Part shown: in pieces, positions 32,947 to 42,791 of the stretch
Numbering within the stretch: the stretch's first letter is position 1
Layout: each line of letters opens with the position of its first letter
Source: Amorphoplanes friuliensis DSM 7358
Lineage (GTDB): Bacteria; Actinomycetota; Actinomycetes; Mycobacteriales; Micromonosporaceae
Reading direction: 5' to 3'
Length of the DNA stretch: 64,000 bases
Assembly: GCF_000494755.1 (NCBI RefSeq)
Contig: NC_022657.1
Location: 1,712,001-1,776,000 of the forward strand
Made by a program: the position numbers and the translations under genes
The notes under the pieces: generated by a model
The model's database searches: none
Told to the model about the DNA's origin: nothing
Seen by the model: the letters and a program-made list of their open reading frames with translations, nothing else

Positions 32947-34949
32947 CCCCCACCAAGGACCAGCCCGAACGCCCGGCGCGCACCGATCGCTCAACCGGAA
33001 CCGATCGCTCAACCGGAACCGATCGCTCAACCGGAACCGATCGCTCGACCGGAACCGGTCGTTCTCCGGCCGGCGGGGAGGGCCGACCTGCACGTTCGCA
33101 GGCGGCAGGCGCCGCGGGGCGATCCTCGGGGTCGCAGGCGGCGGGCGGCGAAGGTCGGACCGGTCGTTCTCAGACGGCCGGAGGCGCGAGTCGGTCGGGT
33201 GCGGCTGGTGGCGCGAGTCGGTCGGGTGCGGCTGGTGGTCGGCAGTCGGCCGGCAGTGTGGCCGGTAGCGGTGAGGGTCGGCCGGTGCGAGCCGGGCGTG
33301 CTCCCGTGGCTGATCTGCGGCCCGCTCGGGTCGGGAAGAACGGCGAGGCTCTGCCGCCGCGCAAGGGACGGTCACAGCTGGGCAGCGGAGGACGGGCGGC
33401 CAAGGCCGCGCGGTCCGAGGCCGGTGCCGGTGACGTTCGTGTCGGACGTCTGGCTGGTGGCGAAGCCCGGTCCGGACGTTCCCAGGCCGCAAGCGGTGAG
33501 GGCCGTCAGGGCCGGCCGCAGGTCGCCGAGAGCACCGCAGGCCGTTCCGTGCGCGCCGCGCGCTCACAGGGCGCGGGCAGCAGCCGGGCCGGCGGCGCGA
33601 CCGCGGGGTCGGAGCGGCAGACAGACAGCGGCACGGCTCAGGTAGCCGTGCGTGGCGGCAAGCGTGAGGCGGCCGTAGGCGGTGGCGGCGAGACTGCTGC
33701 AGGCGGCCGGGGTCGGGCGGCTGCAGCGCGCGGCGGTAAGAGCCAAACAACCGCAGGCGGCCGGGGTCAGGCAGGCGTCGGCGCGCTCGAGGCGGCTGGG
33801 AGTGAGCGGCGGTTGACCGCGGGGGAGCGGAACGAGCTGCGACGGCAGGAGCGGCGAGCGGCGCGGCGGGAGCAGAGCGACCCGGGTGCCGCGAAGCGCG
33901 GTGCCGCCGAAGGCGTCACCAAGCGCCCCGCCCCGAAGCAGACCGCCACCAGTGCCCCCGCAGCACCGGTGAGCCAAGATCCCCGTCCTTCGGGCATTAC
34001 GGCTCCGGCCCGTACGGAAAGAAAGAAGCACCGGCACAAGGCCGCGAGCCGGTCGGTTGAGGTTGATACGACCACCTACCGTGCCGGATTTGCGTGTTTT
34101 GTCGGAAGGCCGAATGCCGGCAAGTCGACGCTGACAAACGCGATCATCGGGCAGAAGATCGCGATCACGTCGAACAAGCCGCAAACGACGCGGCACGTCA
34201 TTCGCGGGATCCTGCACCAGGAGAATTCGCAGCTCGTTCTGGTCGACACCCCTGGTCTGCACCGGCCGCGGACGTTGCTGGGTGAGCGCCTCAACGACCT
34301 CGTCCGGGAGACCTGGAGCGAGGTCGACGTGATCGGGATCTGCTTCCCGGCGGACGAGCCGGTCGGCGCCGGTGACCGGTTCATCTCGGCGGAGATGGCC
34401 GAGCTCAAGGCCACCGTCATCGCCGTCGTGACCAAGGTCGACCTGGTCGACCCGGCGACGCTGACCAAGCGGCTGCTGGACGTCAGCAAGCTCTACGATT
34501 TTGCCGACATCGTGCCGGTCAGCGCGGTTTCCGGGCATCAGGTCGAGACGCTGGTCGACGTGCTGGTCAAGCATCTGCCCGAGTCGCCGCCGCTCTACCC
34601 GGACGATGTGCTGACCGAGGAGCCCGAGCAGGTGCTCATCGGTGAGCTGATCCGGGAGGCCGCGCTCGAGGGTGTGCGGGACGAGTTGCCGCACTCGATC
34701 GCGGTGCTCGTCGAGGAGATGCTCGTCGAGGGCCGGACCACCAAGATCTATGCGAACCTGTTCGTCGAGCGGGACAGTCAGAAGTCGATCGTGATCGGCA
34801 CCAAGGGCGCCCGGCTCAAGGACGTCGGCACCCGGGCGCGCGCCGAGATCGAACAGCTGCTGGGCCGCAAGATCTATTTGGATCTGCACGTGCGGATCGC
34901 CAAGGAATGGCAGCGGGACCCGAAGCAGTTACGCAAATTGGGTTTTTAA
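32943..34949 (+). CDS. era: GTPase Era with a very long disordered, basic N-terminal extension
   Basis: The frame is 668 residues, about twice the usual Era length of around 300. Canonical Era occupies the C-terminal part: G1 GRPNAGKST at 388-396, G3 DTPGLHRP, G4 TKVD, and a KH domain with GTKG at 619-622. Era binds the 16S rRNA 3' end during 30S assembly. The first 370 or so residues are Gly, Ala, Ser, Arg and Gln-rich, with TDRSTG repeats and a duplicated ASRSGAAGG. They contain no stop and are fused in frame. The ATG overlaps the preceding stop (ATGA). An internal GTG at 33969 could give a 326-residue normal-sized Era, but it lacks a ribosome site. Confidence 0.92.
   Translation: MTPTKDQPERPARTDRSTGTDRSTGTDRSTGTDRSTGTGRSPAGGEGRPARSQAAGAAGRSSGSQAAGGEGRTGRSQTAGGASRSGAAGGASRSGAAGGRQSAGSVAGSGEGRPVRAGRAPVADLRPARVGKNGEALPPRKGRSQLGSGGRAAKAARSEAGAGDVRVGRLAGGEARSGRSQAASGEGRQGRPQVAESTAGRSVRAARSQGAGSSRAGGATAGSERQTDSGTAQVAVRGGKREAAVGGGGETAAGGRGRAAAARGGKSQTTAGGRGQAGVGALEAAGSERRLTAGERNELRRQERRAARREQSDPGAAKRGAAEGVTKRPAPKQTATSAPAAPVSQDPRPSGITAPARTERKKHRHKAASRSVEVDTTTYRAGFACFVGRPNAGKSTLTNAIIGQKIAITSNKPQTTRHVIRGILHQENSQLVLVDTPGLHRPRTLLGERLNDLVRETWSEVDVIGICFPADEPVGAGDRFISAEMAELKATVIAVVTKVDLVDPATLTKRLLDVSKLYDFADIVPVSAVSGHQVETLVDVLVKHLPESPPLYPDDVLTEEPEQVLIGELIREAALEGVRDELPHSIAVLVEEMLVEGRTTKIYANLFVERDSQKSIVIGTKGARLKDVGTRARAEIEQLLGRKIYLDLHVRIAKEWQRDPKQLRKLGF
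32982..33060. repeat. 18-bp tandem repeat at the start of era
   Basis: Units of the type ACCGATCGCTCAACCGGA run four times in frame (encoding TDRSTG), with a final diverged copy (GGTCGTTCTCCGGCC). Being a multiple of three, expansion would lengthen the Era extension without frameshift. Confidence 0.85.
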
Positions 34950-35024
34950 TCGATTTGTGGGTCATCTCACGGGATGCCCGTTTCGATTTGCTTTGTCGGG
35001 TCTGTTTCGATAGCCATTAACGCT

Positions 35025-36080
35025 ATGCGGAATCGGTACCTGGACCTGTTGCGCGCGATCGCGATCGTCCGGGTGGTTGTCTACCATTCCACCGGCTGGG
35101 TCGCCCTGACCATCGCGTTTCCCGCCATGTCGGTGATGTTCGCCCTGGCCGGCTCGCTGATGGCGGCCACGCTCGACCGCTGCGGACCACTGGCGGTCGA
35201 GCGCCGCCTGCGCCGGCTGCTGCCCTCGCTGTGGGCCATGTCGGTCATCGCCGTGCCCGCGATGCTGCTCACCGGCCTGGCCTGGGACTGGAAGGTCCTC
35301 TACTGGGCGTTCCCGATCCAGGACCCGCCGGCGAACGGGTGGGGTTCGATGGCGCTGAGCGCCACCTGGTACCTGCGGGACTTCCTGTGGTTCGTCCTGC
35401 TGTCCCCGCTCGTCCTGCCGGTCTTCCGCCGGTTCCCCAGGCTGTCGATCGCCGTGCCCTACCTGGCCCTGGTCGTGATCACCTTCCTGGGGCTGACACC
35501 GCACGCGATCGTGCGGGACATGGCCCTCTACGGCGGGGCCTGGCTGCTCGGTTTTGCCCACCACGACGGGATGCTGCGCCGCCTGGCCCGCCGGCACCTC
35601 GTCGGTCTCGCCGCGGCGCTGGGGACCCTCGGCGCGGCGTGGATCCTCACCCACCCCGGACCCCGCGGGTACGACCTCAACGACATCCCCCTCGGCAACG
35701 CCCTGTGGTCCGCGGCGTTCATCCTGGTCGCCCTGGGGTTCGCCCCCGTGGCGACCGCGGCGCGGTCCTCGCGGCTCATCACGGTGCTCAACGCCCGCGC
35801 GCTGACGATCTACCTGTGGCACGTGCCGATCATCGTGGCCGTCACCACGATCGGGGAGAGGCACGGCCTGCCCGTCCGCGGTGCCGTGGGCATCGGGTGG
35901 CGGTTCGTGGTCATCGTCGCCCTGGTCGCCGTGGCGGTGCTGCTGGTCGGCTGGGTCGAGGACTTCGCCGCGGGCCGCCGTCCGGTGCTGGTGCCGGGAG
36001 GCCGCCCCCGCCGGCCGGTCGACGCGCCGGTGTCACCTGCTGTGGCCCGGCTACCGGTGGGTGAGACCGTGCACTCATGA
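35025..36080 (+). CDS. Acyltransferase-3 family membrane protein
   Basis: A 351-residue protein with about ten membrane helices. It opens RNRYLDLLRAIAIVRVVVYHSTGW, the family signature with the catalytic-type histidine in YHS, and ends in a cytoplasmic tail. Such enzymes O-acylate sugars, peptidoglycan or lipids at the membrane. An earlier in-frame ATG at 34974 exists; 35025 is favoured because the conserved R-x-x-x-LD-LLRAIA pattern begins there. The region 34950-35024 is unusually AT-rich. It is the first gene of a block separating era from recO. The MFS gene overlaps its end (ATGA). Confidence 0.85.
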   Translation: MRNRYLDLLRAIAIVRVVVYHSTGWVALTIAFPAMSVMFALAGSLMAATLDRCGPLAVERRLRRLLPSLWAMSVIAVPAMLLTGLAWDWKVLYWAFPIQDPPANGWGSMALSATWYLRDFLWFVLLSPLVLPVFRRFPRLSIAVPYLALVVITFLGLTPHAIVRDMALYGGAWLLGFAHHDGMLRRLARRHLVGLAAALGTLGAAWILTHPGPRGYDLNDIPLGNALWSAAFILVALGFAPVATAARSSRLITVLNARALTIYLWHVPIIVAVTTIGERHGLPVRGAVGIGWRFVVIVALVAVAVLLVGWVEDFAAGRRPVLVPGGRPRRPVDAPVSPAVARLPVGETVHS

Positions 36081-37333
36081 CCTCCACCGCCGCGCGGGTC
36101 CGGCGTACGTACTACGTCCTCAACCTCGGCAACACGCTGGCCGCGTCGCTGATCTGGGGCGTGAACACGCTGTTCCTGCTGGACGCGGGGCTGAGCAACT
36201 TCGAGGCTTTCACCGCGAACGCGTTCTTCACCGCCGGCATGGTGCTGTTCGAGGTGCCGACCGGGATCGTCGCGGACTCGTGGGGGCGCCGGGCGTCGTA
36301 CCTGCTCGGCACGGTGACCCTGGCCCTGACCACGGTCCTCTACCTGTGGTTGTGGCAGATCGAGGGGCCGTTCTGGGCCTGGGCGCTGTCGTCGGTGCTG
36401 ATCGGCCTCGGTTTCACCTTCTTCTCCGGCGCGACCGAGGCCTGGCTGGTCGACGCTCTGCAGGCCACCGGGTACGCCGGCAGCCTCGACACGGTGTTCG
36501 CCCGGGGCCAGGTGTTCATGGGCGTCGGCATGCTGCTCGGCGCGGGCGGCGGCGGTTACCTGGCCCAGTTCGCCGGTCTCGGCGCGCCCTACCTGCTGCG
36601 CGCCGGTGTGCTCGTGCTGATGTTCGCCCTGGCGGCGGTGCTGATGCGCGACCTCGGCTTCACCCCGGACCGCGGGACGAGCTACCTCGCCGAGGTCCGC
36701 ACGATCGCCGGCCACTCGGTGGAGTTCGGGCTGAAGGTGCGGCCGGTGCGCTGGCTGATGCTCGCGGCGCCGTTCACGGGCGGGATCACGATCTACGTCG
36801 GGTACGCGTTGCAGCCGCACCTGCTCGACCTGTGGGGCGACAAGACCGCGTACGGCATCGCGGGGCTGTCGGCGGCACTTCTTGCGGCTGCGCAGATCGT
36901 CGGCGGGCTCGTCACGCCGTACCTGAGGAGGGTTTTCATCCGGCGCACGTCGATGCTCCTGGCCACCCTGGGCCTGAGTGTGCTGGTGGTGCTGCTGATC
37001 GGCCTGATCCGGAACTTCTGGGTGGTGCTGGTGCTGATCGTCGCCTGGGGGCTGCTCGGGTCGGCGGCGCAGCCGGTGCGTCAGGCGTACCTGAACGGCA
37101 TGATCCCGTCGCGGCAGCGGGCGACCATCCTGTCCTTCGACTCGCTGATGACCTCCACCGGCGGTGTCGTGGCCCAGCCCGGTCTGGGCCGGGCCGCCGA
37201 CATCTGGGGGTACCCGTTCTCGTTCGTGCTGTCGGCCGGGCTCTCCGCGCTCGCGCTGCCGTTCGTCTGGCTCTCGCGGCGTGAGCGTGCCCCGGCCGAC
37301 ACCCGGACGGTCACTTCCCCGGCAGAGCCGTGA
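36077..37333 (+). CDS. Major facilitator superfamily transporter
   Basis: A 418-residue protein with about 12 membrane helices. The MFS A-motif equivalent lies in the loop after helix 2 (GIVADSWGRRASYLLG), and FEVPTGIVADSWGR is typical of a drug/efflux-like subgroup. The second half begins near LDLWGDKTAYGIAGL. The substrate is unknown. It is coupled to the acyltransferase by a 4-bp ATGA overlap, so it may export the acylated product or a related compound. Its end overlaps the convergent lipoprotein gene by 23 bp. Confidence 0.88.
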   Translation: MTSTAARVRRTYYVLNLGNTLAASLIWGVNTLFLLDAGLSNFEAFTANAFFTAGMVLFEVPTGIVADSWGRRASYLLGTVTLALTTVLYLWLWQIEGPFWAWALSSVLIGLGFTFFSGATEAWLVDALQATGYAGSLDTVFARGQVFMGVGMLLGAGGGGYLAQFAGLGAPYLLRAGVLVLMFALAAVLMRDLGFTPDRGTSYLAEVRTIAGHSVEFGLKVRPVRWLMLAAPFTGGITIYVGYALQPHLLDLWGDKTAYGIAGLSAALLAAAQIVGGLVTPYLRRVFIRRTSMLLATLGLSVLVVLLIGLIRNFWVVLVLIVAWGLLGSAAQPVRQAYLNGMIPSRQRATILSFDSLMTSTGGVVAQPGLGRAADIWGYPFSFVLSAGLSALALPFVWLSRRERAPADTRTVTSPAEP

Positions 37334-38114
37334 TCGTCGCGTCGCCGCTGCCGGTCTGCACGTCGAGCAGGTTCTTCGCCGCCGGGTCGTTGGTCAGCCC
37401 GACCACGGCCTCGTCACCCGACCCGGTGTGGGTCTTGATCTGGTACGCGCCGTCCGGCACCAGCAGGGTGATGTCCCCGCTGCCGGTCCGCGCGGTCACC
37501 GGGGCGACCGCGGTCATCTGCACGTCGACGTCACCGGAGGAAGCCTGCGCGCGGACGGCCGCACCGCCGGACAGGTCGACCGCCTTGACGTCACCCGCGC
37601 CGCTGACCAGCTGCACCGCACCCTTGAGGTTGTTGGCGGTGATGTCACCCGAGCCGGTCTTGATCGCCACCGAGCCGGTCGCCCCGGTGATGACCACATC
37701 ACCGGACCCGACGGTGACGTCCACGGTCGCCACGTCGGCGAGGGCGACGTCACTCGAGCCGAGCTTGCCGCGCACGGCCACCCCGGTCGGTGCCTCGATC
37801 TCGTACGACACCCGGCAGCTCTCGCCGCAGCTGGTGTCGATGTTCAGCACCGTCCCGTCGAGGCGGTACGAGGCCTGCGGGTCCGCGGCGCTGTCGGTGC
37901 GGACGATCCGCTTGATCCGCGTCTCCGAGACCGCAGCCGTCCGTACGGTCAGGTCGCCGCTGCCGCCGGTCAGGACGATCTCGGAGACCTTCACCTTCTC
38001 GGTGTCGTCGTAGGTCAGCCGGGCGCCGATCCCGCCGCCGCAGCCGGCCAGGACAGCGGCGGTCGCGGCGATCAGGGTGGCGGCGCCGGCGCGCCGGGCG
38101 AGAGTCGGGGTCAT
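37311..38114 (-). CDS. DUF4097/GIN-type beta-solenoid lipoprotein
   Basis: A 267-residue protein with a lipoprotein signal (ATLIAATAAVLAGC). The body is repeated strand units of the form TGSGDV/ITL (VTVGSGDVVITG, IKTGSGDITANN, ARTGSGDITLLV, QTGSGDATITAL), the pattern of DUF4097 or DUF2807 beta-solenoids. Proteins of this type are cell-surface components of unknown function. The upstream frame is open beyond 38114 but the signal peptide fixes the start at ATG 38114. The 3' end overlaps the MFS gene by 23 bp on the opposite strand. Confidence 0.85.
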   Translation of the reverse strand: MTPTLARRAGAATLIAATAAVLAGCGGGIGARLTYDDTEKVKVSEIVLTGGSGDLTVRTAAVSETRIKRIVRTDSAADPQASYRLDGTVLNIDTSCGESCRVSYEIEAPTGVAVRGKLGSSDVALADVATVDVTVGSGDVVITGATGSVAIKTGSGDITANNLKGAVQLVSGAGDVKAVDLSGGAAVRAQASSGDVDVQMTAVAPVTARTGSGDITLLVPDGAYQIKTHTGSGDEAVVGLTNDPAAKNLLDVQTGSGDATITALPGK

Positions 38115-38180
38115 GCCTGTGACGCTAGGGGGCGTTCGTACCCGGGCGCTATCAGTCCTCCCACTGAGCGATCCCCGAGA

Positions 38181-38206
38181 AGACCCTGAGATCCGCGTCA
38201 GGGTCT
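38181..38206. promoter_or_regulatory. Dyad element between divergent lipoprotein and recO genes
   Basis: AGACCCTGA and TCAGGGTCT form a perfect 9-bp inverted repeat with an 8-base spacer. It lies 20 bp before the recO start and about 67 bp from the lipoprotein start, so it could be an operator or a hairpin in the recO leader. Confidence 0.4.
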
Positions 38207-38225
38207 GTCGTACCCAGGGGGCAGA

Positions 38226-39011
38226 ATGACGTCCGTGCCCACCGGATATCGACGCCACCTCTACCGCGACGACGCGGTGGTCCTGCGCGTCCAGAAACTG
38301 GGCGAGAGCGACCGCATCATCACGCTGCTGACCCGCCGCCACGGCCGCCTGCGCGCGGTGGCCCGGGGAGTGCGCCGCACGACCTCACGCTTCGGTGCCC
38401 GGCTGGAGCCGTTCGGCCACATCGATCTTCAGCTGGCCGGCTCACCCGAGGGTGTGGGCAGCAGCCTGCACTCGGTCAGCCAGGTCGAGGCCCTCACACT
38501 CTTCGGCAAGAGGTTCCTCGAGGACTACCCGCGATACACCGCGGCCAGCGCCATCGCGGAGACCGCCGAGCGGCTCTCCCCGGTCGAGCGCGAGCCGGCG
38601 CTGCGGCTCTTCCAGCTCACCCTGGGCGCCTTCAAGGCCCTGGCGGCGGGGGAGCACGCGAGCAGCCTGGTCCTCGACGCCTACCTGCTGCGCGGCATGA
38701 ACTTCGCCGGCTGGGCCCCGGCCCTCGGCGAGTGCGCGGTCTGCGGCGACCCCGGACGGCACGGCGCGTTCTCGGTGCCCGCCGGCGGCGCGGTCTGCCC
38801 CGACTGCCGCCCGCCCGGCGCGGCCCATCCGGCCCCGGCCACGATCGGCCTGATGCAGGCCCTGACCAGCGGCGACTGGCAGCTCGCCGACTCCACCGAG
38901 CCATCCGCCCGCCGCGAGTGCAGCGGTCTCGTGGCAGCACATCTGCAGTGGCACATGGAGCGCAACCTGCGCGCGCTGCCACTGGTCGACCGACGGGAGA
39001 GCACTTCGTGA
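38226..39011 (+). CDS. recO: DNA repair protein RecO
   Basis: A 261-residue protein. The N-terminal OB fold begins [29 protein letters not shown], a RecO signature, with a helical core and a zinc-ribbon-like C-terminal segment (CAVCG and CPDC). RecO loads RecA at gaps with RecR. ATG 38226 and GTG 38235 are both possible starts. The end overlaps uppS by 4 bp (GTGA). Confidence 0.95.
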   Translation: MTSVPTGYRRHLYRDDAVVLRVQKLGESDRIITLLTRRHGRLRAVARGVRRTTSRFGARLEPFGHIDLQLAGSPEGVGSSLHSVSQVEALTLFGKRFLEDYPRYTAASAIAETAERLSPVEREPALRLFQLTLGAFKALAAGEHASSLVLDAYLLRGMNFAGWAPALGECAVCGDPGRHGAFSVPAGGAVCPDCRPPGAAHPAPATIGLMQALTSGDWQLADSTEPSARRECSGLVAAHLQWHMERNLRALPLVDRRESTS

Positions 39012-39787
39012 CGCGTCCACCCATTCCGCACATCTCCGGTGCCCGGCCGCCCGCGTTGCCCGCGGCCGCGATCCCGAAGCACGTCGCGGTGGTGATGGAC
39101 GGCAACGGCCGCTGGGCCAAGGAGCGCGGCCTGTCCCGCACCAAGGGCCACGAGCAGGGTGAGCACTCCCTCTTCGACACGATCGAGGGCGCCATCGAGC
39201 TCGGCATCCCCTACCTCTCGGCCTACGCGTTCTCCACGGAGAACTGGAAGCGGTCCCCCGAGGAGGTCCGCTTCCTGATGGGCTTCAACCGCGACGTCAT
39301 CCGCCGCCGCCGCGACCAGCTGGTCGACCTCGGCGTCCGTGTCGTGTGGTCGGGCCGCGCCGGGCGCCTGTGGAAAAGCGTGATCTCCGAGCTGCAGACC
39401 GCCGAGGAGATGTCCAAGGACAACAAGACGCTGACCCTGCAGTTCTGCGTCAACTACGGCGGCCAGGCGGAGATCGCGGACGCGACGGCGGCGATCGCCC
39501 GGGACGTGGTCGCGGGCAAGCTCAAGGCCGACAAGATCACCGAGAAGACGATCCAGAAATACCTGTACCACCCGGAGATCCCCGAGGTGGACATGTTCCT
39601 GCGCCCGTCCGGCGAGGAACGCACGTCCAACTTCCTGCTCTGGCAGTCGGCGTATGCCGAGCTGGTCTTCCTCGACACCCTCTGGCCCGACTTCGACCGC
39701 CGCCACCTCTGGTATGCGTGCGAGCTCTACGCCCAGCGCGACCGCCGCTTCGGCGGTGCGATCCCCAACCCGGTGGCGCCGAAGTGA
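39008..39787 (+). CDS. uppS: Isoprenyl transferase (polyprenyl diphosphate synthase), UppS family
   Basis: A 259-residue cis-prenyltransferase with the catalytic Asp31 in [13 protein letters not shown]. Further signatures are AFSTENWKR and the C-terminal [20 protein letters not shown]. It makes the undecaprenyl or decaprenyl carrier lipid for cell-wall synthesis. The GTG start overlaps the recO stop. An upstream in-frame extension back into recO is rejected. The phosphatase gene begins in its last codons (GTGA). Confidence 0.96.
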   Translation: MTRPPIPHISGARPPALPAAAIPKHVAVVMDGNGRWAKERGLSRTKGHEQGEHSLFDTIEGAIELGIPYLSAYAFSTENWKRSPEEVRFLMGFNRDVIRRRRDQLVDLGVRVVWSGRAGRLWKSVISELQTAEEMSKDNKTLTLQFCVNYGGQAEIADATAAIARDVVAGKLKADKITEKTIQKYLYHPEIPEVDMFLRPSGEERTSNFLLWQSAYAELVFLDTLWPDFDRRHLWYACELYAQRDRRFGGAIPNPVAPK

Positions 39788-40347
39788 GGTTGCTCTACCT
39801 GGCCCGCCACGGCGACGCCGAGAACGGTCATCTCTCCGCCCGCGGTCGCCGGCAGGCGGAGCTCCTGGCCGCCCGGCTCGCCGACGTCCCCCTGTCCACG
39901 GTCACCCACAGCCCGCTGCCCCGAGCTGCGGAAACGGCCGCGGCGCTGCCCGTGCCGGCGGTCGCCTCGGAGATCGTCGGCGACTACCCGCCGTACCTGC
40001 CGGCCCACACCCCGGCCACCTTCACACCGCTGGTCGAGGGCTGGACACCCGACGAGCTCCGCGACGGCCCGAAGTTCGCGCAGGAGGCCCTGTCCCGCTT
40101 CGCCGTGCCCGCCCCGGAGGAGACCCACGAGCTGGTCGTCACCCACAGCTTCCTGGTCGCCTGGTTCGTCCGCGCCGCGCTGGGCGCCCCCGAGGACCGC
40201 TGGATGGGCCTCAACAACTGCAACGCCGCCCTGACCGTGATCCGTTACACGGACGAGCGCCCACCGACGCTCATGCTCTTCAACGACATGTCCCACCTGC
40301 CCGCCGACCTGCGCTGGACAGGCTTCCCACCCCACCTCAGGCTGTGA
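39784..40347 (+). CDS. Histidine phosphatase (phosphoglycerate mutase-like)
   Basis: A 187-residue protein with the catalytic RHG motif at the N-terminus ([13 protein letters not shown]) and the second histidine in [10 protein letters not shown]. Members dephosphorylate sugar phosphates, nucleotides or proteins. The 4-bp coupling to uppS raises the possibility of acting on a related phosphate, but this is only context. Its end overlaps the convergent HAD gene by 11 bp. Confidence 0.85.
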   Translation: MRLLYLARHGDAENGHLSARGRRQAELLAARLADVPLSTVTHSPLPRAAETAAALPVPAVASEIVGDYPPYLPAHTPATFTPLVEGWTPDELRDGPKFAQEALSRFAVPAPEETHELVVTHSFLVAWFVRAALGAPEDRWMGLNNCNAALTVIRYTDERPPTLMLFNDMSHLPADLRWTGFPPHLRL

Positions 40348-41011
40348 TCACCGCAACCGCCGCGTCCACATCGGAAAGATCCGGCAGCACGGCGTGCGCC
40401 CCGGCCAGCGCCAGATCGGCCATGCTCGTCGACCCGGTCGCCACCGCGACCGCCAACGCCTGATTGGCCAGCGCCGCCGTCACATCAAAAGCCGTGTCCC
40501 CGATGACCACGGGCTGAAAACGCTCACCGTACTTCGCCTCGGCCCGTTCCAAACTCCGCCGCACCAGCGTCGCCCGCACGCTGTCGTCGGTGCCGTACCC
40601 GCCGACCTCGGCATCGAACACATCATCGAGCTCAAAAGCAGCCACCTTCGCCGCGGCCACCTCCGGCACGTTCCCGGTGACCAACGTCTGCACCACATCC
40701 CCGCGACGCCCCAGCTCGTCGAGCACGGCCCGCACCCCCGGCATCAACGCCCCCTGCTCCACAAAAAGGTGCCGCAACCCCTGCACCTCCTCGACATACC
40801 GGGCAAAGAACCGCTCAGGCGTGCAATCGGTGACCCCGTGCGTGGCAAAAACCTCGGCACAGATGTCCAGATCCGTCCGCCCACCCAAAATCGGCATCGC
40901 CCGCCAAGCCACCCCGGTCACCTCGGTGAACGCAGCCCGCCAAGCCTGCGCCGCCACCCCACCCCCACGCAGCAACGTGTAGTCGATGTCCCACATGACC
41001 AGCCGTCTCAC
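40337..41011 (-). CDS. HAD-family hydrolase
   Basis: A 224-residue protein. Motif I is WDIDYTLL (nucleophile Asp, acid Asp); motif II includes LVTGN; motif III/IV reads [10 protein letters not shown], the GDxxxD pattern. An alpha-helical cap lies between motifs I and II. It is likely a phosphoglycolate phosphatase-like enzyme of unknown substrate. The GTG start overlaps the stop of the thiamine-binding protein gene by 4 bp, so they form a two-gene operon. Confidence 0.88.
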   Translation of the reverse strand: MRRLVMWDIDYTLLRGGGVAAQAWRAAFTEVTGVAWRAMPILGGRTDLDICAEVFATHGVTDCTPERFFARYVEEVQGLRHLFVEQGALMPGVRAVLDELGRRGDVVQTLVTGNVPEVAAAKVAAFELDDVFDAEVGGYGTDDSVRATLVRRSLERAEAKYGERFQPVVIGDTAFDVTAALANQALAVAVATGSTSMADLALAGAHAVLPDLSDVDAAVAVITA

Positions 41012-41304
41012 TGCTCCGCCAACCGCCGCTCGACATGCTCAACCTTGGCGTGCAACGCATCAACAACCCCAGGCCGGACATCAGCCTTCAAAGAAACACT
41101 CACCCGCGGCGCCCCCGCCGCCACCACATCAACGGCCTGCTTCACCACCGCCATGACCTCATCCCACTCACCCTCGATCGTGGTGAACATGGCATCAGTC
41201 CGATTCGGCAACCCCGAAGCCCGCACCACCCGCACAGCCTCAGCAACCAGATCCCCGACCGAATCCCCGGCCCCGAGCGGCGTGACAGAAAACGCAACCA
41301 ACAT
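41008..41304 (-). CDS. Thiamine-binding (MTH1187/YkoF-like) protein
   Basis: A 98-residue ferredoxin-like fold protein. It begins [20 protein letters not shown] and has [16 protein letters not shown] in the middle, the pattern of the MTH1187/YkoF thiamine-binding family. It may bind thiamine or its pyrimidine precursor HMP in the cytoplasm. The window also has the HMP/thiamine ECF transporter at 46041-48817, but the two are not adjacent and no TPP riboswitch precedes this gene. The frame runs upstream into the dispersed repeat at 41411-41552; ATG 41304 is chosen because conservation begins there. Confidence 0.88.
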   Translation of the reverse strand: MLVAFSVTPLGAGDSVGDLVAEAVRVVRASGLPNRTDAMFTTIEGEWDEVMAVVKQAVDVVAAGAPRVSVSLKADVRPGVVDALHAKVEHVERRLAEQ

Positions 41305-41410
41305 CCCCCCATCCTGACAGCACGTTGTTGCTGCCGACGGCCGTGGCGGCAGAGATCTCCGACCCCGAACCAAGAACGCCGATCTTTGGTGCCGGCGTTT
41401 GTTGTTCCGG

Positions 41411-41552
41411 CAGATCAAGTTCAAGGTCATGTCGTGCCTGGTTGCATGTCGCTGATCGTCGCTCCCGCCGAGACCGGGCCCGGGCGACCAATCGCCTGGC
41501 GGCTCATGACCAGTCACCCGCACCCTGCCAGCTCCGTGCTCCCCAACCCCAC
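41411..41552. repeat. 142-bp dispersed repeat, copy B
   Basis: Second copy of the element at 7869-8010, same orientation, about nine in ten positions identical by eye with one single-base gap. It begins about 107 bp upstream of the thiamine-binding protein start, so it would be in that gene's promoter or leader region. A C-rich satellite follows immediately. Confidence 0.85.
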
Positions 41553-41559
41553 GAGGCTC

Positions 41560-42745
41560 AAGCCTCGACCCACGACCGCCCCCGCGCGGCCCTCAACGCG
41601 CGGGCCGTGCCCCGCGGGCCCACCCCGCGACCAGCGACCCGCCGGTCCCTCTTCAATCCCAATCCCCACCGACGAGCCACAACCCTCGACTCGCGATCCG
41701 GACCCGTGACCCGGACCCGTGACCCGGACTCGCGGTCCGGACCCGTGACCCGGACCCGTGACCCGGACTCGCGGTCCGGACCCGTGACCCGGACCCGTGA
41801 CCCGGACCCGTGACCCGGACCCGCGACCCGAACCGGCCCAGACCCGGGAGCTGCGACCGTGACCTGCGACCGGGATCCGGGACCGCACGACCCGTGACCC
41901 GAATTTGCGATCCGTGACTGGAATGCGCAGTCAGTGTTTGGGCAGGGACCTCCGACCGCGATCGGGATTGGTGGAGCCGTGATCTGCTGTCGTGGCTTGC
42001 TGCTTTGACCTGCGCTCGCGGCCTGTGACCCGGATCCGACCGCGGCCTGCGACCAAGACCCGACCGGGACCCGTGATCGGCGCCGTCACCTGCCACCGTG
42101 ACCCTGCGACCCGGACCCGACCTCGGCCTGCGTTCGCGACCGCGGTCCGTGATCAGGACCTGCGAGTGTGACCCGCGACTTGTCAGCGTGACCTGCGGCC
42201 GCGATTTGCGACCGGGCCCAACCGTGACCCGAATTCGCGACCGCGGCCCGTGATCAGGACCTGCGAGTGTGACCCCGCGATTTGCGAGCGTGACCTGCGA
42301 CCGCGATTTGCGACCCGGGCCCAACCGGGGACCCGCATTTGCGACCGCAGCCCGTGATCAGGACCTGCGAGTGTGACCCCGCGATCCGCGATCCGCGATC
42401 CGCGATCCGCGATCCGCGATCCGGACCCGACCATGACCCGCGAGCGTGCTCCACGCCCAGAACCCGTGACTTGCGACGACTGACCGGGATCTGGGACCGC
42501 GCGACCAGTGATCCGGATTTGCGATTCGTGACTGGAGTCCGCGGTCGGTGTTCGGGGCCCAGATTCGTGACGGCGATCGAGACCGGCTGGCAGCGACCCG
42601 CGATCCGCGGGCACTGCTTGCGCGCCACGACCGGCGTGCCACCCCTCGACCCGCGGCCAAAGTCCGCGAGCCGTAACCACAGCCGGGCGCTTCGGAGACG
42701 TCGACCCGGTCGATCAGGAGACATATCGACCAGGATGTTGACGTG
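41560..42745. repeat. Satellite-like tandem-repeat tract of about 1.2 kb
   Basis: There are several sub-arrays: GACCCGTGACCCG-type units (41690-41830); a roughly 102-bp unit marked by GATCAGGACCTGCGAGTGTG starting at 42151, 42252 and 42356; and a 7-bp unit GATCCGC repeated about six times (42380-42422). Long open frames here on both strands are low-complexity translations of the repeats, not genes. No terminal structure of a mobile element was found. Confidence 0.8.
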
Positions 42746-42791
42746 CGAGGGGTGGGGTGGCTGAGGGTCTGGTCGATCCGGGGGCGAAGGA

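Noticed and set aside
41305-41523. N-terminal extension of the thiamine-binding protein
   Set aside because: The extension translates the dispersed repeat; family conservation starts at ATG 41304.
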